Positions 49,451 through 60,000 of a stretch of 64,000 bases of DNA are shown here, piece by piece (within the stretch, counting starts at the first letter, position 1; each line of letters starts with the position of its first letter). The position numbers were made by a program, and so were the translations under genes. The stretch covers positions 45,794-109,793 of the forward strand of contig JAFKAC010000153.1 of the NCBI GenBank assembly GCA_025766275.1, written 5' to 3'. This DNA is from Lactarius indigo. Taxonomy: Eukaryota > Basidiomycota > Agaricomycetes > Russulales > Russulaceae. Under the pieces are notes generated by a model. It did no database searches, had not been told where the DNA came from, and saw only the letters and a list, made by a program, of their open reading frames with translations.

Positions 49451-52400
49451 GCTCTTCCATCGTAGCACTGTCGATTGGAAGTATTCGTGCCAGTAGCGTT
49501 ATACACGGCCTTTCCCTACTAGAGACGCTCGGAGCCGAGCCTGTACCTGTAGAGACGATTCGGAATAGGAGAGCTCCTTCAATCGTTCTCAAGGTGACAC
49601 TAGTAGGAAAGAAGTCTGGCAGAGAAATCAGTGCCCGCGCCCTGTTGGACAGCGGTGCGGAGGGCATCATCGTGGATGATGGGTTTGCGCGTGCAAATGG
49701 ACTCACAATGAGAACACTAATCCGACCCTTACCAGTTAGAAACGTGGATGGGTCACCCAATAAGATGGGTTCGGTAAAGTACACCACGATCCAGAGATTA
49801 CGGATCAGAACAGCGGAAGACGCTTATCACGACGAAATGGTAGAGCTATACGCCACCACCCTTGGGGAGCACGATATAATCCTAGGAACGGATTGGCTCC
49901 GAGCACATAACCCGGAAATCGACTGGCATCAACCCAAGATAGCCTTTACACGATGCCCAAAAACCTGTACTCTGTCAACAACGAGTGTTGTTATTTCTTC
50001 CCGAGTCCCTCAAACAAGAAATACTACAATAAACATCCTAGAGCTAGGACCTGAAGACGCAACAAGAACTTGCCTCCCGACTATCGAAGAGATAGAACCT
50101 GTTGAACACGCGTTCACCTCAGAAGCTTATGAACCCTGGCTGTGGAGTCACAGTTTCTGCAAGTACGATCACCTTGCAATCCGAGCAAAAATCACTACAA
50201 GTACTAAGATAGCTGCGAAGACCGCACCTAAACCTTCCTCCGAGCACATCCCGAGTCATTTCCAACGATACACCCGAGTTTTTAGTGAGAATGCCTCTCA
50301 CCGTTTACCTGAACACCAACCCTGGGATCACGCAATTGACCTAAAACCTGGAGCCATAATGAAGAACTGTGGCATCTACCGACTCACGCCTAAAGAGGCT
50401 GACGCACTCAAGGAGTACATTTCCGAGCACCTGCGAAAAGGATACATCCGACCATCCAAGTCCCCCATGGCCTCTCCTTTCTTCTTTGTGGACAAGAAGG
50501 ATGGGAAACTCCGACCGGTACAAGACTACCGGGCTTTGAACGACATCACGATCAAGAACGCGGCGCCCCTACCCCTCATTCCTGAGTTAATCGACAAACT
50601 TCACAACGCGCGTTATTTTACTAAGTTGGATATCCGTTGGGGGTACAACAATATCCGTATCCGAGAAGGCGACGAGCACAAGGCAGCCTTCAAAACCTCC
50701 TTAGGTCTTTTCGAGCCAACCGTAATGACATTCGGTCTCTGCAACGCCCCGGCAACGTTTCAAACGTTCATGAATCAAGTTTTCGAGTCTCTGATCGATG
50801 GTGGACATGTAGTGGTCTACCTAGACGACATCCTGATCTTTACGGAAGATATCTCCTCCCTTACAGCGTTAACACACGACGTGCTTCAACGGCTGGAACA
50901 TCACGACCTCTATCTAAAACCTGAGAAGTGCGTGTTTGCACAAACCTCTGTTGAATACCTTGGCATCGTTATTTCCAATGGCCAAGTATCCATGGATCCG
51001 GCAAAGGTTGCCGGAATTACCGAATGGCCCACTCCGCGTACAGTCAAACAAGTCCAAGCCTTCCTAGGCTTCTGTAACTTTTACCGACGATTTATCAAAG
51101 ATTATTCCACCATCGCCCGACCACTCTTCGATCTAACCAAGAAAGACGTACCTTTTTCTTGGGGCACCCCAGCGGAAAGCGCTTTCCGCACTCTGATTAA
51201 ATGCTTCACGGAAGCTCCTGTCCTAGCCCTTCCCGACCATTCCAAGCCCTTCCGACTCATCACTGACGCCAGCGACTTCGCCACGGGCGCAGTCCTTGAA
51301 CAACCTGATGCTCTGCACCAATGGCACCCCGTTGCTTTTCTATCGAAATCTCTCCTCCCGGCTGAACGCCACTACGAGATTTGCGATAAGGAACTTTTGG
51401 CCATTATTCATGCCCTCCATGCCTTCCGACACTACCTCGAGGGACGTAGTGATTCCACCGAAATTTGGTCCGACCATAACAACCTGGCCTACTTCATGAC
51501 GAAGCAGAAACTTTCCCGTCGACAAGCTCGATGGGCGCTTTTCCTCTCTCGTTTCCAGTTCATCATCATCCACAAACCTGGTGTTCAGAACAAGTCTGAT
51601 GCACTGTCCCGGCGTCCAGACCATAAAAAGGGGATAGCAGATGAAGATGAAAAACGAGTGCTCCTGGATACAAAATTTTTCTCGGTCAACGCAGTGCAAA
51701 GAGCTGCGGTTACCATTCACGGTGATAATACACTTCGACAACGCATCCGAGACACACATACCTACGACAAAGAAGTCAGTACAGCCCTAGAAACCCTCTT
51801 GAAGAATGGCCCCCGTTCCTTAACCAAGGGGCTAGAAGAGTGGAACTTAGAAGATGGAGTCATCTTATTCCGAGGACAAGTTTATATACCCAAAGACGAC
51901 AACTTACGAAGAGACATCGTAACTCAGTATCACGACCACATTGCCACAGGACACCCAGGGCGATGGAAGACTTATGAACTCCTTTCCCGAGACTTTTGGT
52001 GGCCAGGGATGTCGACGTTCGTCAAAGAATACGTCGATGGATGTGCCACCTGCCAATCCACAAAGATCAAACCACGAACCCAAGTACCTCTGCAACCCAA
52101 CGCTATTCCCGAAGAAATCTGGGGAACCATTACAATGGACTTCATCACCGACCTTCCCCCCTCCCACAACCACGACTCGTTGTTCGTAGTCGTTGACCGA
52201 CTCAGTAAAGCAGTAGTCATTTCCCCGTGCAACAAGACCATCACAGCAGACGAAACTGCTCAACTTTACCTGGAAAACGTCTGGAGACGTACCGGCCTAC
52301 CCCGACAAGTTATTTCCGACAGAGGCCCTCAATTCGCATCAAAAGTAATGCAAGAAATCTGGCATAAATTAGGAGTCAAATCTACCCTGTCCACGGCTTT

Positions 52401-53217
52401 CCATCCGCAAACAGATGGAGAAACCGAACGCGTAAACCAGGAACTCGAACAGTACCTCCGCGTCTTCTGCAACTTCCAACAAAACAACTGGGTAGATCTG
52501 ATCCCATTTATGGAGTTTGCGCACAACGCACGGCAGCACAGCGCAACTCACAAGTCGCCCTTTGAAGTGTGGTATGGGTACAATCCAGAGTTCATTCCCC
52601 CCATCCACTTCAAAAGCAAGATACCTACAGCCGAAGAAAGACTAGATGCACTTAACCAAATCCGCTCTGAAGTTACTGCAGCCCTCAAAGTTGCCGCAGA
52701 AGTAATGAGAAATTCCAAGTCAATCCCAACCCCTCGCAAGTTCAATGAAGGCGATCTAGTCTGGCTAGAAGGGACTAACATTCACACTACCCACCCAAAA
52801 GCTAAACTCGCCCCCCGCCGCCATGGTCCTTTTAAAGTCCTATCTTCCTGGGGAGTTAACTGCAAACTCCAACTCCCAAAAACATGGCGAATTCACCCAG
52901 TCTTCCATAATTCCCTGATCTCTCCGTACCAAGAAAACACCACGCATGGCCCTAACTTCACCCGACCGCCCCCCGAAATTGTCCAAGGGGAAGACGAACA
53001 CTATGAAGTCGAAAGGGTCCTGCAATCAAAGATATCGCCTAACAAGAAAGGCGTACTTTACTTGATCAAATGGAAGGGGTATCCCGACTCCGAAAATTCC
53101 TGGCTTCCTGCCTCCCAAATGACCCACGCCCGAGATCTTGTCCAACGTTTCCACAAGGACAACCCCTCCGCCCCTCAACCAAAGACCATTAGTGCTCGTG
53201 GAATAGCACAGTGCTAA
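49444..53217 (+). CDS. Gypsy-A pol with chromodomain
   Basis: Open from the T run at the gag stop to 53217. In order: aspartic protease (ALLDSGAEGIIVD, about 49640), reverse transcriptase (VYLDDILIF, about 50815) and RNase H (ITDASDFATGAVL, about 51260). The integrase has an HHCC zinc domain (GHPGRWKTYELL, CATCQSTK, about 51950-52060) and the core D-D-E (TMDFITDL, ISDRGPQF, HPQTDGETERVNQELE). The C-terminus is a chromodomain (LYLIKWKGYPDSENSWLPA, about 53060-53120), expected to bind histone marks and direct insertion. No stop or frameshift is seen. Entry is probably by -1 frameshifting from gag. The residues before 49594 link to gag without a stop. Confidence 0.93.
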   Translation, partial: FLGSSIVALSIGSIRASSVIHGLSLLETLGAEPVPVETIRNRRAPSIVLKVTLVGKKSGREISARALLDSGAEGIIVDDGFARANGLTMRTLIRPLPVRNVDGSPNKMGSVKYTTIQRLRIRTAEDAYHDEMVELYATTLGEHDIILGTDWLRAHNPEIDWHQPKIAFTRCPKTCTLSTTSVVISSRVPQTRNTTINILELGPEDATRTCLPTIEEIEPVEHAFTSEAYEPWLWSHSFCKYDHLAIRAKITTSTKIAAKTAPKPSSEHIPSHFQRYTRVFSENASHRLPEHQPWDHAIDLKPGAIMKNCGIYRLTPKEADALKEYISEHLRKGYIRPSKSPMASPFFFVDKKDGKLRPVQDYRALNDITIKNAAPLPLIPELIDKLHNARYFTKLDIRWGYNNIRIREGDEHKAAFKTSLGLFEPTVMTFGLCNAPATFQTFMNQVFESLIDGGHVVVYLDDILIFTEDISSLTALTHDVLQRLEHHDLYLKPEKCVFAQTSVEYLGIVISNGQVSMDPAKVAGITEWPTPRTVKQVQAFLGFCNFYRRFIKDYSTIARPLFDLTKKDVPFSWGTPAESAFRTLIKCFTEAPVLALPDHSKPFRLITDASDFATGAVLEQPDALHQWHPVAFLSKSLLPAERHYEICDKELLAIIHALHAFRHYLEGRSDSTEIWSDHNNLAYFMTKQKLSRRQARWALFLSRFQFIIIHKPGVQNKSDALSRRPDHKKGIADEDEKRVLLDTKFFSVNAVQRAAVTIHGDNTLRQRIRDTHTYDKEVSTALETLLKNGPRSLTKGLEEWNLEDGVILFRGQVYIPKDDNLRRDIVTQYHDHIATGHPGRWKTYELLSRDFWWPGMSTFVKEYVDGCATCQSTKIKPRTQVPLQPNAIPEEIWGTITMDFITDLPPSHNHDSLFVVVDRLSKAVVISPCNKTITADETAQLYLENVWRRTGLPRQVISDRGPQFASKVMQEIWHKLGVKSTLSTAFHPQTDGETERVNQELEQYLRVFCNFQQNNWVDLIPFMEFAHNARQHSATHKSPFEVWYGYNPEFIPPIHFKSKIPTAEERLDALNQIRSEVTAALKVAAEVMRNSKSIPTPRKFNEGDLVWLEGTNIHTTHPKAKLAPRRHGPFKVLSSWGVNCKLQLPKTWRIHPVFHNSLISPYQENTTHGPNFTRPPPEIVQGEDEHYEVERVLQSKISPNKKGVLYLIKWKGYPDSENSWLPASQMTHARDLVQRFHKDNPSAPQPKTISARGIAQC

Positions 53218-53228
53218 AAAGGGGATAC

Positions 53229-53915
53229 TGTCACGAACCTATAAACCGGTCGTGACTCCAGGGCGCTTAGGACCGGTCCGCGTCGGTCCGGTCTTATGTA
53301 ATCACCTTCCTAAAGGGGAATTCCGAATCGGAGTTTGAATTCTGTTCTCAAACGATCACGTGATCTGTCACGTGATCAGTCACGTCTCTCAAGCCACGTG
53401 TTGTGTACACGTGTACTTATCAACAGTTGATTGTTGATCAATCAACGAAGATAATCAACCAAGTCACCACTCCTCGGGAAATCCCGCATTAACTGCGGAA
53501 TCACGCCATCCTGACGCAAGATTGCATCATCGACTGCGGCGCAGTCGTTCTATGTTTAAACCCCTTCTGATTGGACTCTATTGTTAGACGTCTCTAGAAT
53601 GTTCCTTTGCGCAGTACTGCGCAGCACCCGTGGGTAGGCCCTAAGCCTGCCCTAAAGCTACGCACAGACCACCCCCTGTAGTATATAAGCTGGTGCAATT
53701 CTACGGACAGTCCCTCAGACTGTCCACTTGTGACATCCTCCCCTTGCCTCTCAGCTCCTTCGAGTGCCCCACTCTTCGTGCGCCACTACTCCTCTTTGAG
53801 CCAAGGCCGTAGCCCGCGTCTTCTGTGTTCTTCTGTATTTCTTCTCCACACCCTTCGCAGCCCCCAGTCTCCGCCTTCGTCGTGACCCCCTGTCGAGTGA
53901 CAGTGAGTCATCACA
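53229..53915 (+). repeat. Gypsy-A 3' LTR
   Basis: 687 bp. Compared with the 5' LTR it has one substitution (gaattctgttc against gaattctattc) and an extra 11 bp within the CACGTGATC repeats at about 53360-53395. Confidence 0.95.
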
Positions 53916-54384
53916 CAGTGTGTGTGGGTGTACTATATGGGCCAGGCAAGCGCTTCACTTGCCGGCATATTGTTGGGGCTGCCGCAAGTTTGTTGGGAGC
54001 TCACACATGGATTCCATTGACCCACACAGGCACGTTTCAGAAGATGTTTCAGGAAAGATTATTGGGTGTTATGCGTGCTGCTTGCGTGGGCTTAATTTGT
54101 TCAGCCAGCAGTCAAAACACAAACATATGGCTGGCCTATGCCCGTGTCTAACCCGGCAGCTCTTGTATCCAGCTCGGCAGCTCATGTGTCTATCCCGGCA
54201 GCTCTCATGTCTAACCCGGCAGTTCTCTTGCTTTTGGCCTGTTCCAACTAATTAGAAGGGGATATAGATTGTTGCCACCCCATGCAACTTGTTTCAGATT
54301 CATAGATCCGCATGTGTACATAAGCGCTTATGACGTCATACTGTGAGGGACATCTGCTGATATCCGATCAACAATCTATCAACC
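53916..54384. other. Host sequence between Gypsy-A and the interrupted gene
   Basis: No coding frame is supported. Around 54150-54235 the words ggcagctc and ggcagttc recur four times at about 20-bp spacing. This is part of the TCGGCAGCT-rich locus that continues at 62.3-63.6 kb. Confidence 0.45.
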
Positions 54385-54601
54385 ATGCAGGGGAAGTCCT
54401 CAGAGATGAAACAAGGTGTCTATGAGTCAGAGGAGAACAGCTTCAAGGAGGCGGTGTGTGTATCAAAACTAATGCTTTACTAGAACACTGAGCCGATGCC
54501 TATAGATGCGATCTGCATTCTGGAATGGGGTCAAACTCCTCAATGGAATGGAGTCTGATGTGGGTCAACACCAGCAAGGAATGGTGGGACCCTCCGGCCC
54601 A
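54385..54601 (+). pseudogene. Small coiled-coil protein gene, 5' part (interrupted by Gypsy-B)
   Basis: Exon 1 is 54385-54453 (MQGKSSEMKQGVYESEENSF and on). A 52-base intron, 54454-54505, has donor GTGTGT, a ctaat branch-like site and acceptor TATAG. Exon 2 starts at 54506 (MRSAFWNGVKLLNGMESDVG) and stays open to the retrotransposon border at 54601. It continues in the same frame at 62265. The sequence is not from a family I recognise. Gypsy-B must abolish normal expression. Confidence 0.55.
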
Positions 54602-55048
54602 TGTTACGGTTTTCGTATTGGACCCTTACTGTACCGGTTGTGACTACGGCTGTAAGGTATATTAGTCACAGACTCGGAGTTTACGTAGGAGTTAGGAGTT
54701 TGGGATGACTCGATCCTAGTACAAGTAGTAGTAGTATTAGGATTGCGGTACTTACGCGATACGTTGGACGCTACGATACGGTGACTCATAGCAGCGCTTG
54801 AAAGCCTGCTCTTCTTGTATTTAAGATAGCTGCGGAAGACCAGGATGAGCCATCTTGGTCTTCTTCAATCGTCACTTCTTGTCTCCGTCTTCCTTTGCCT
54901 CTGTTCTAGGAGCAGGGCCGCAGTTATACTAGAGTCTTCGAACTTCTAGACAAAGCCTTCGTGCCATACGCCCCAGGGCGTGACCAGCTAAGTTGTCAAG
55001 GTCGCCTTTACCGAGCTCAAGTCGAGCTAACGCTGTGACGGCGTTACA
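54602..55048 (+). repeat. Gypsy-B 5' LTR
   Basis: 447 bp. It differs from the 3' LTR by two transitions (acagactcgg/acggactcgg and tttacgtagg/tttacatagg). A TATTTAAG box lies near 54819. Confidence 0.95.
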
Positions 55049-55069
55049 TTAAGACCAAGATCATTCATT

Positions 55070-57062
55070 GTGGCGACCGTCAATACCAGAGACCAGTGGA
55101 CGAGCTTCCGTCCTTACCATCTAGACCGAAGAGGGGATCGCAACGTACCAACTCGATTCCTAGGAGCAGCCAGGTGGAGAGACCGAGGAGACGAGACCGG
55201 ATACTTTGTAGAGTTCAACGGACCTACAAGGTTCAGACCTGTTGAGTTCAATTTCAATCACCTGTGTTGGGTAGAAGTTACGTGGAACCCCATAGACCAC
55301 CGCTGGGACGCCGTCAGACCAGCAGGAAGACAATACCAGTGCGACATAGACGCACGCGAACTTAACTCACGGGCCGATTGGGGACCTATTGACGGCCAAT
55401 TGCGAGAACATTCCACTGGAGAAGCGGTTAGCAAAGAAACCGAAGAAGAACAAAGTGAGGAAGGACAACCTGCGAGTGTCGGACCTATCGAGCAATACAC
55501 CATCCAACGAGCTGAGTCTCTACACATCTCAGAAACCCCAGAAGTCATTCACGTACGATCACCAGCAGCAGAAATGGCAACCACCACCATGACGGCCGAA
55601 GAAATCATGGCCGTCAGAGAACAAACGACGCGAGAAGCTGTCGAAGCAATCAGACAAGAGTCGCAACAAAACCTCATGCCCATCAACCCTGAAACGGGGC
55701 ATCGCATGACAGCAGATGACGCAGCAATCTTTCGGGCCATCGGACCCGACCAAGGAGACCCTCCATCAGGGGATGGAGGAAGACGAGAACTACCGCTAGA
55801 CCCTCCACCAGGATGGGGAGGACCACCAGGAGACGACTTTCCCCGACGCCCAGGAAGAGGGGGGAACCCGCCTGACCTCCCAAATAACCCACCAGGAGGA
55901 GGACCCCCAGGAGGAGGAGGCGGAGGTGGCGGTGGTGGCGGTGCAGGAGGGGGAGGACACGGACACGAAAAGCTAACCGGTGAACCCCCTACCATCTTCG
56001 ACGGAGACCGTACTAAAGTGGACTCATTCCTCACGCAATGGCACGTGTATTGGGGAATGAATCTCGACACCTCCGTCATGCGCAACGACTATCGACGAAG
56101 CCTCCTTTTCCTGTCCTACATAAAAGGGGTATCAGTCAGCGAATGGGTACTTTCGTACCTCAAGTGGCTCAACCGACAGATACAACGAGGGATAGAGCAA
56201 CATACACGCGACCTTTGGAACGCGGTAGCAGAAGGATTTAACCAAAGGTTCGTCAATACCCTCGAACGAGAGCAAGCTCAAGCGCTTCTTAGAAAAGGGC
56301 TCAAGATGGTTGATGGGGACATTGACAAGTACGTCAATGAGTTTGAAGAAGCCGCCAGGAAAGCCGGGTACCGTCTCAACGACCCCCAAACAATCGACCT
56401 CTTCACAAAGGGGTTGCCTAAGAAACTCTACGAGAAAACCTACGATCTGGACGAACCAGAAACATTCGACGAGTGGAAACGAGCAACACTCCGGAGGCAG
56501 CGTAACTACATCCATATCCGCGCGCAAGTGGATGAATACAAGGACACCAAACCCAAAAAGACGGGCAATGCTGGATGGACCGTCCCCCAAAATCTCGCTA
56601 ACCCGTGGGCAATGGACACTTCCGCAGACCGAACAAAGGCGCGACTAGCAGGATCGGAAGAAATCGACTACAGCAAGCCGCCGTATACCGGCTTACCCCC
56701 CTTCCCACCAAGGGGAGGACCAGGAGCCAGAGGACGAGGACGAGGGGGGGTCCCGACGAGACCTAAGGACAGTGTTGTGTTATAACTGCCACATGCCCGG
56801 GCATCTCTCACGAAACTGCCCCCATCCCAGACAGCCACGACAATGGCAACCACAAAACCCCGGACCTTCCAACGTCCGGACGACGGAAACTGACTACTAC
56901 ACGCAAGAATCCCCACCAGCCCAGATACAGGCCGCCTCGACTAGCAAAACAGCCGAGGAACGAGCCAAGGAATGGCTCACCGGAGTTGCAAACGCGCCCG
57001 ACGAAGTAAAAGATCTGATATTGCAGGATCTATGGGGGAAAGAGGGTTTTCGGAACGCCTGA
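55070..57062 (+). pseudogene. Gypsy-B gag with one frameshift
   Basis: The frame is open from about 55031, beginning VATVNTRDQWTSFRPYHLDR, with no ATG before residue 169 or so; initiation is unclear. It has a Gly/Pro-rich hinge (about 55740-55970) and a capsid domain (PPTIFDGDRTKVDSFLTQWH through NEFEEAARKAGY, about 55990-56380). An Arg/Gly tail reaches 56744-56750, where seven G residues shift the frame to a stop at 56785. In the neighbouring frame the zinc knuckle CYNCHMPGHLSRNCP follows immediately (56778 on) and the protein ends at 57062. Six G would make gag continuous. Pol overlaps in the -1 frame. Confidence 0.85.
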
Positions 57063-60000
57063 ACCCATCGGCCTGGGTGAGGGCTTTAAACTGTAATTCT
57101 GTAATCATGACGCGCTTTCGTTCTCTTCGAATTCCAGTCTCGATTCGCACGAATTACCGAATGGCCGACATAAGAGCATTGGTGGATTCGGGGGCCACCG
57201 ACAACTTTATACACCCGAATTTTATCAAGAAAATGGGCATAGGGGTCCAGCAATTAAACCGACCACGAAAAGTCTGGAATATAGACAGCACGGAAAATAA
57301 AGCTGGGTCCATCACTCACTTCACCGACCTAGACGTATACGCCAATGGGTACCACAGAACCATGCGGTTCCTCGTCACAAATCTTGGAAGCGAAGAAATC
57401 GTTCTAGGGTACCCTTGGTTGGCGACCTACGAGCCAACTATCAATTGGCGAGACGCGGTCATACACGAGGAGGTTATGCCGGTCGTGATCAGCACGCAGG
57501 ACAGTCTGAACCGACATACCGTCATTGCGACCACCCTTACTAACGATGAAAAGGAGGCCATAACCCTCGAATTAGACGAGGAGGACATGTACTTGCGAGC
57601 AACTACATCTACAGAATTAGCCATCCAAGCGAAGCAACAGGAAGAACCCGTGGAACTGCCGGCAGTCTACCACGCTTTTCAACAACTCTTCAGCGAAGAA
57701 GCATCACAACGATTTCCCCCCGCCAGGCCATGGGATCACGCAATAGACTTCAAACCCAACACTCCTTCGGCATTAGACTGCAAGATATACCCGCTAACGC
57801 AAGAAGAAGAAGGGAAGCTTAAGGAGTTCCTAGATGAGAAACTGCAGCAAGGGTACTTAAGACCCTCCATCTCCCCGTACGCATCCTCGTTCTTTTTCGT
57901 TAAAAAGAAGGACGGAAAACTATGCCCCGTGCAGGACTATCGTACAATCAACTCATATACCATACGAAATCAATACCCACTCCCCCTGATTCAAGACCTC
58001 ATCTACGACCTTAGCAACGCCCACATCTATACGAAGCTCGACATCCGCTGGGGGTACAACAACATCCGCATACGGGACGGTGACCAAGAAAAGGCGGCCT
58101 TCAAAACCAAATTTGGCCTTTTGAGCCAACGGTCATGTTCTTCGGTCTTACCAACTCGCCAGCCACCTTCCAAACAATGATGAACCACATCTACCGTGAT
58201 ACCATTGCAAAACACGAACTCCGCGGAACCGTTATTCACGTCTACATGGACGACATCGGCATAGCCACGCGCGAAGGTTCTACGTCCGCCGACCACATTG
58301 CTGCGGTAACAGATGTTCTCCGCGTTGCTCAAGAACACGACCTCTATTTCAAGCTTGAAAAAATGCCTCTTCCACCAACCTCGGATGGATTACCTGGGGG
58401 TAATCCTTGAAAGGGGGGTAACGCGTATGGACCCGGTAAAAGTTCGCGGTATCAGAGACTGGCCAACACCAACCAAGGTCAGGGACGTACGATCATTCTT
58501 GGGCTTTTGCAACTTTTACCGTCTTTTCATCCGAGGTTTCGCAACCCATGCACGACCACTCAACCAGTTAACAAGGAAAGATGCCGAGTGGAAGTGGGGA
58601 GACGAGGAAGATCGGGCCTTTAAGACCCTCAAGCGACTCGTAACCGAAGAACCGGTATTAGCGCACCCCAATTTACAAGACCAGTTTGAGCTAGAGGTCG
58701 ACGCGTCGGGGTTCACGGTGGGTGCAGTACTCTTGCAAAAGAAAAATGACGGTCGCAAGCACCCCATAGGATACTATTCGGCGACGCTGAACGAAGCAGA
58801 ACGAAACTACGATATCTACGACCTAGAACTCCTTGCCATCGTCAAAGCTCTTCGCCACTGGAGACCCCTACTCGCAGGATCTCCACACAAAATCAAAATA
58901 TTCTCGGACCACCTCAATCTCCAGTACTGGAAGACCCCGCAAAAGATCAGTCGACGGGTTGCCCGAGAAGTACTGGAGTTAATGGAGTACGATTTCGAGA
59001 TCCACCACATCAAAGGGAAGAACAATGGAAGAGCGGATGCATTATCAAGACGGCCGGACTATGACCAAGGAGAAGGAGACAACCAAGGTGTGGTCGTTCT
59101 ACCCCCAGAAGTATTCATACGAGCCACTAACGCCGCGCGTACGTTGGAAATACATCCTATGATGCAACCACCGAGACGACGACAAGATCCCGCCATAGTC
59201 AAAACCTGGGTCGACGCCCATCGCCTCAAAAAGATAGAGGGAGAATGGTACAAAGACGGACGACTGGTGGTCACAGGACCCATGGCAGCGTACCGGGCCA
59301 TTATACAGGACCACCATGATCCACCGGTACACGGACATCCTGGGATAAGCAGGACACAACGGATCGTAGAGCGACACCACTGGTGGCCAAGTATCCGCCG
59401 AGACGTGTATGAATACGTTACAGGATGTGCTGACTGCCAGCGGATCAAGGTCAATACAAGACCAACCCGTGCACCACTACACCCAATCACCGCTGCCAAA
59501 GACGCCCCCCCTTTCCATACCATTGCCCTTGACTTTATCACCAAACTGCCGATCTCACAGTCATACGACAGCATTTTAACCGTTACTGACCATGATTGCA
59601 GCAAGGCATCCATATTTATTCCCTGTAACGAAGAGATCACAGCAGAAGGGACCGCCATTCTGTACGTCAATCACGTGTTCAAACGATTCGGATTACCGCG
59701 TAAAGTTATCAGTGACCGGGACCCCCGGTTTACCTCCAAATTCACACAAGAAGTATGCCGTATATTGGGCATCCAACAGAACATCTCCACGGCTTATCAT
59801 CCGCGCACGGATGGGCAGTCGGAACGGACCAATCAGTGGCTTGAACAATACCTACGATTCTGGGCCAACGAGCGTCAAGATAATTGGGCGGCATACCTCC
59901 CAATAGCAGAATTCGCTCACAACAATTGGCCCCATGAACACACGAAACAATCGCCATTCATGCTTCTGATGGGATACAACCCGACTGCCGATTGGACGGA

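Larger units (their letters stand above)
44114..53915 (+). mobile_element. Gypsy-A, complete Ty3/Gypsy chromovirus with extra 5' reading frames
   Basis: The 9.8-kb element has LTRs of 676 bp (44114-44789) and 687 bp (53229-53915), both starting TGTCACGAACC and ending TCATCACA. The target duplication is CAGTG (44109-44113 and 53916-53920). The LTRs differ by one substitution and one 11-bp indel, so insertion is recent. The internal order is three reading frames of unknown function, gag with zinc knuckle, and pol with C-terminal chromodomain. No stop breaks gag or pol, so it may be active. Confidence 0.95.

Noticed and set aside
55780..55975. Glycine/proline run in Gypsy-B gag as a separate functional element
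   Set aside because: It is a low-complexity hinge common in fungal gag proteins. It gives no specific signal beyond flexible linker.
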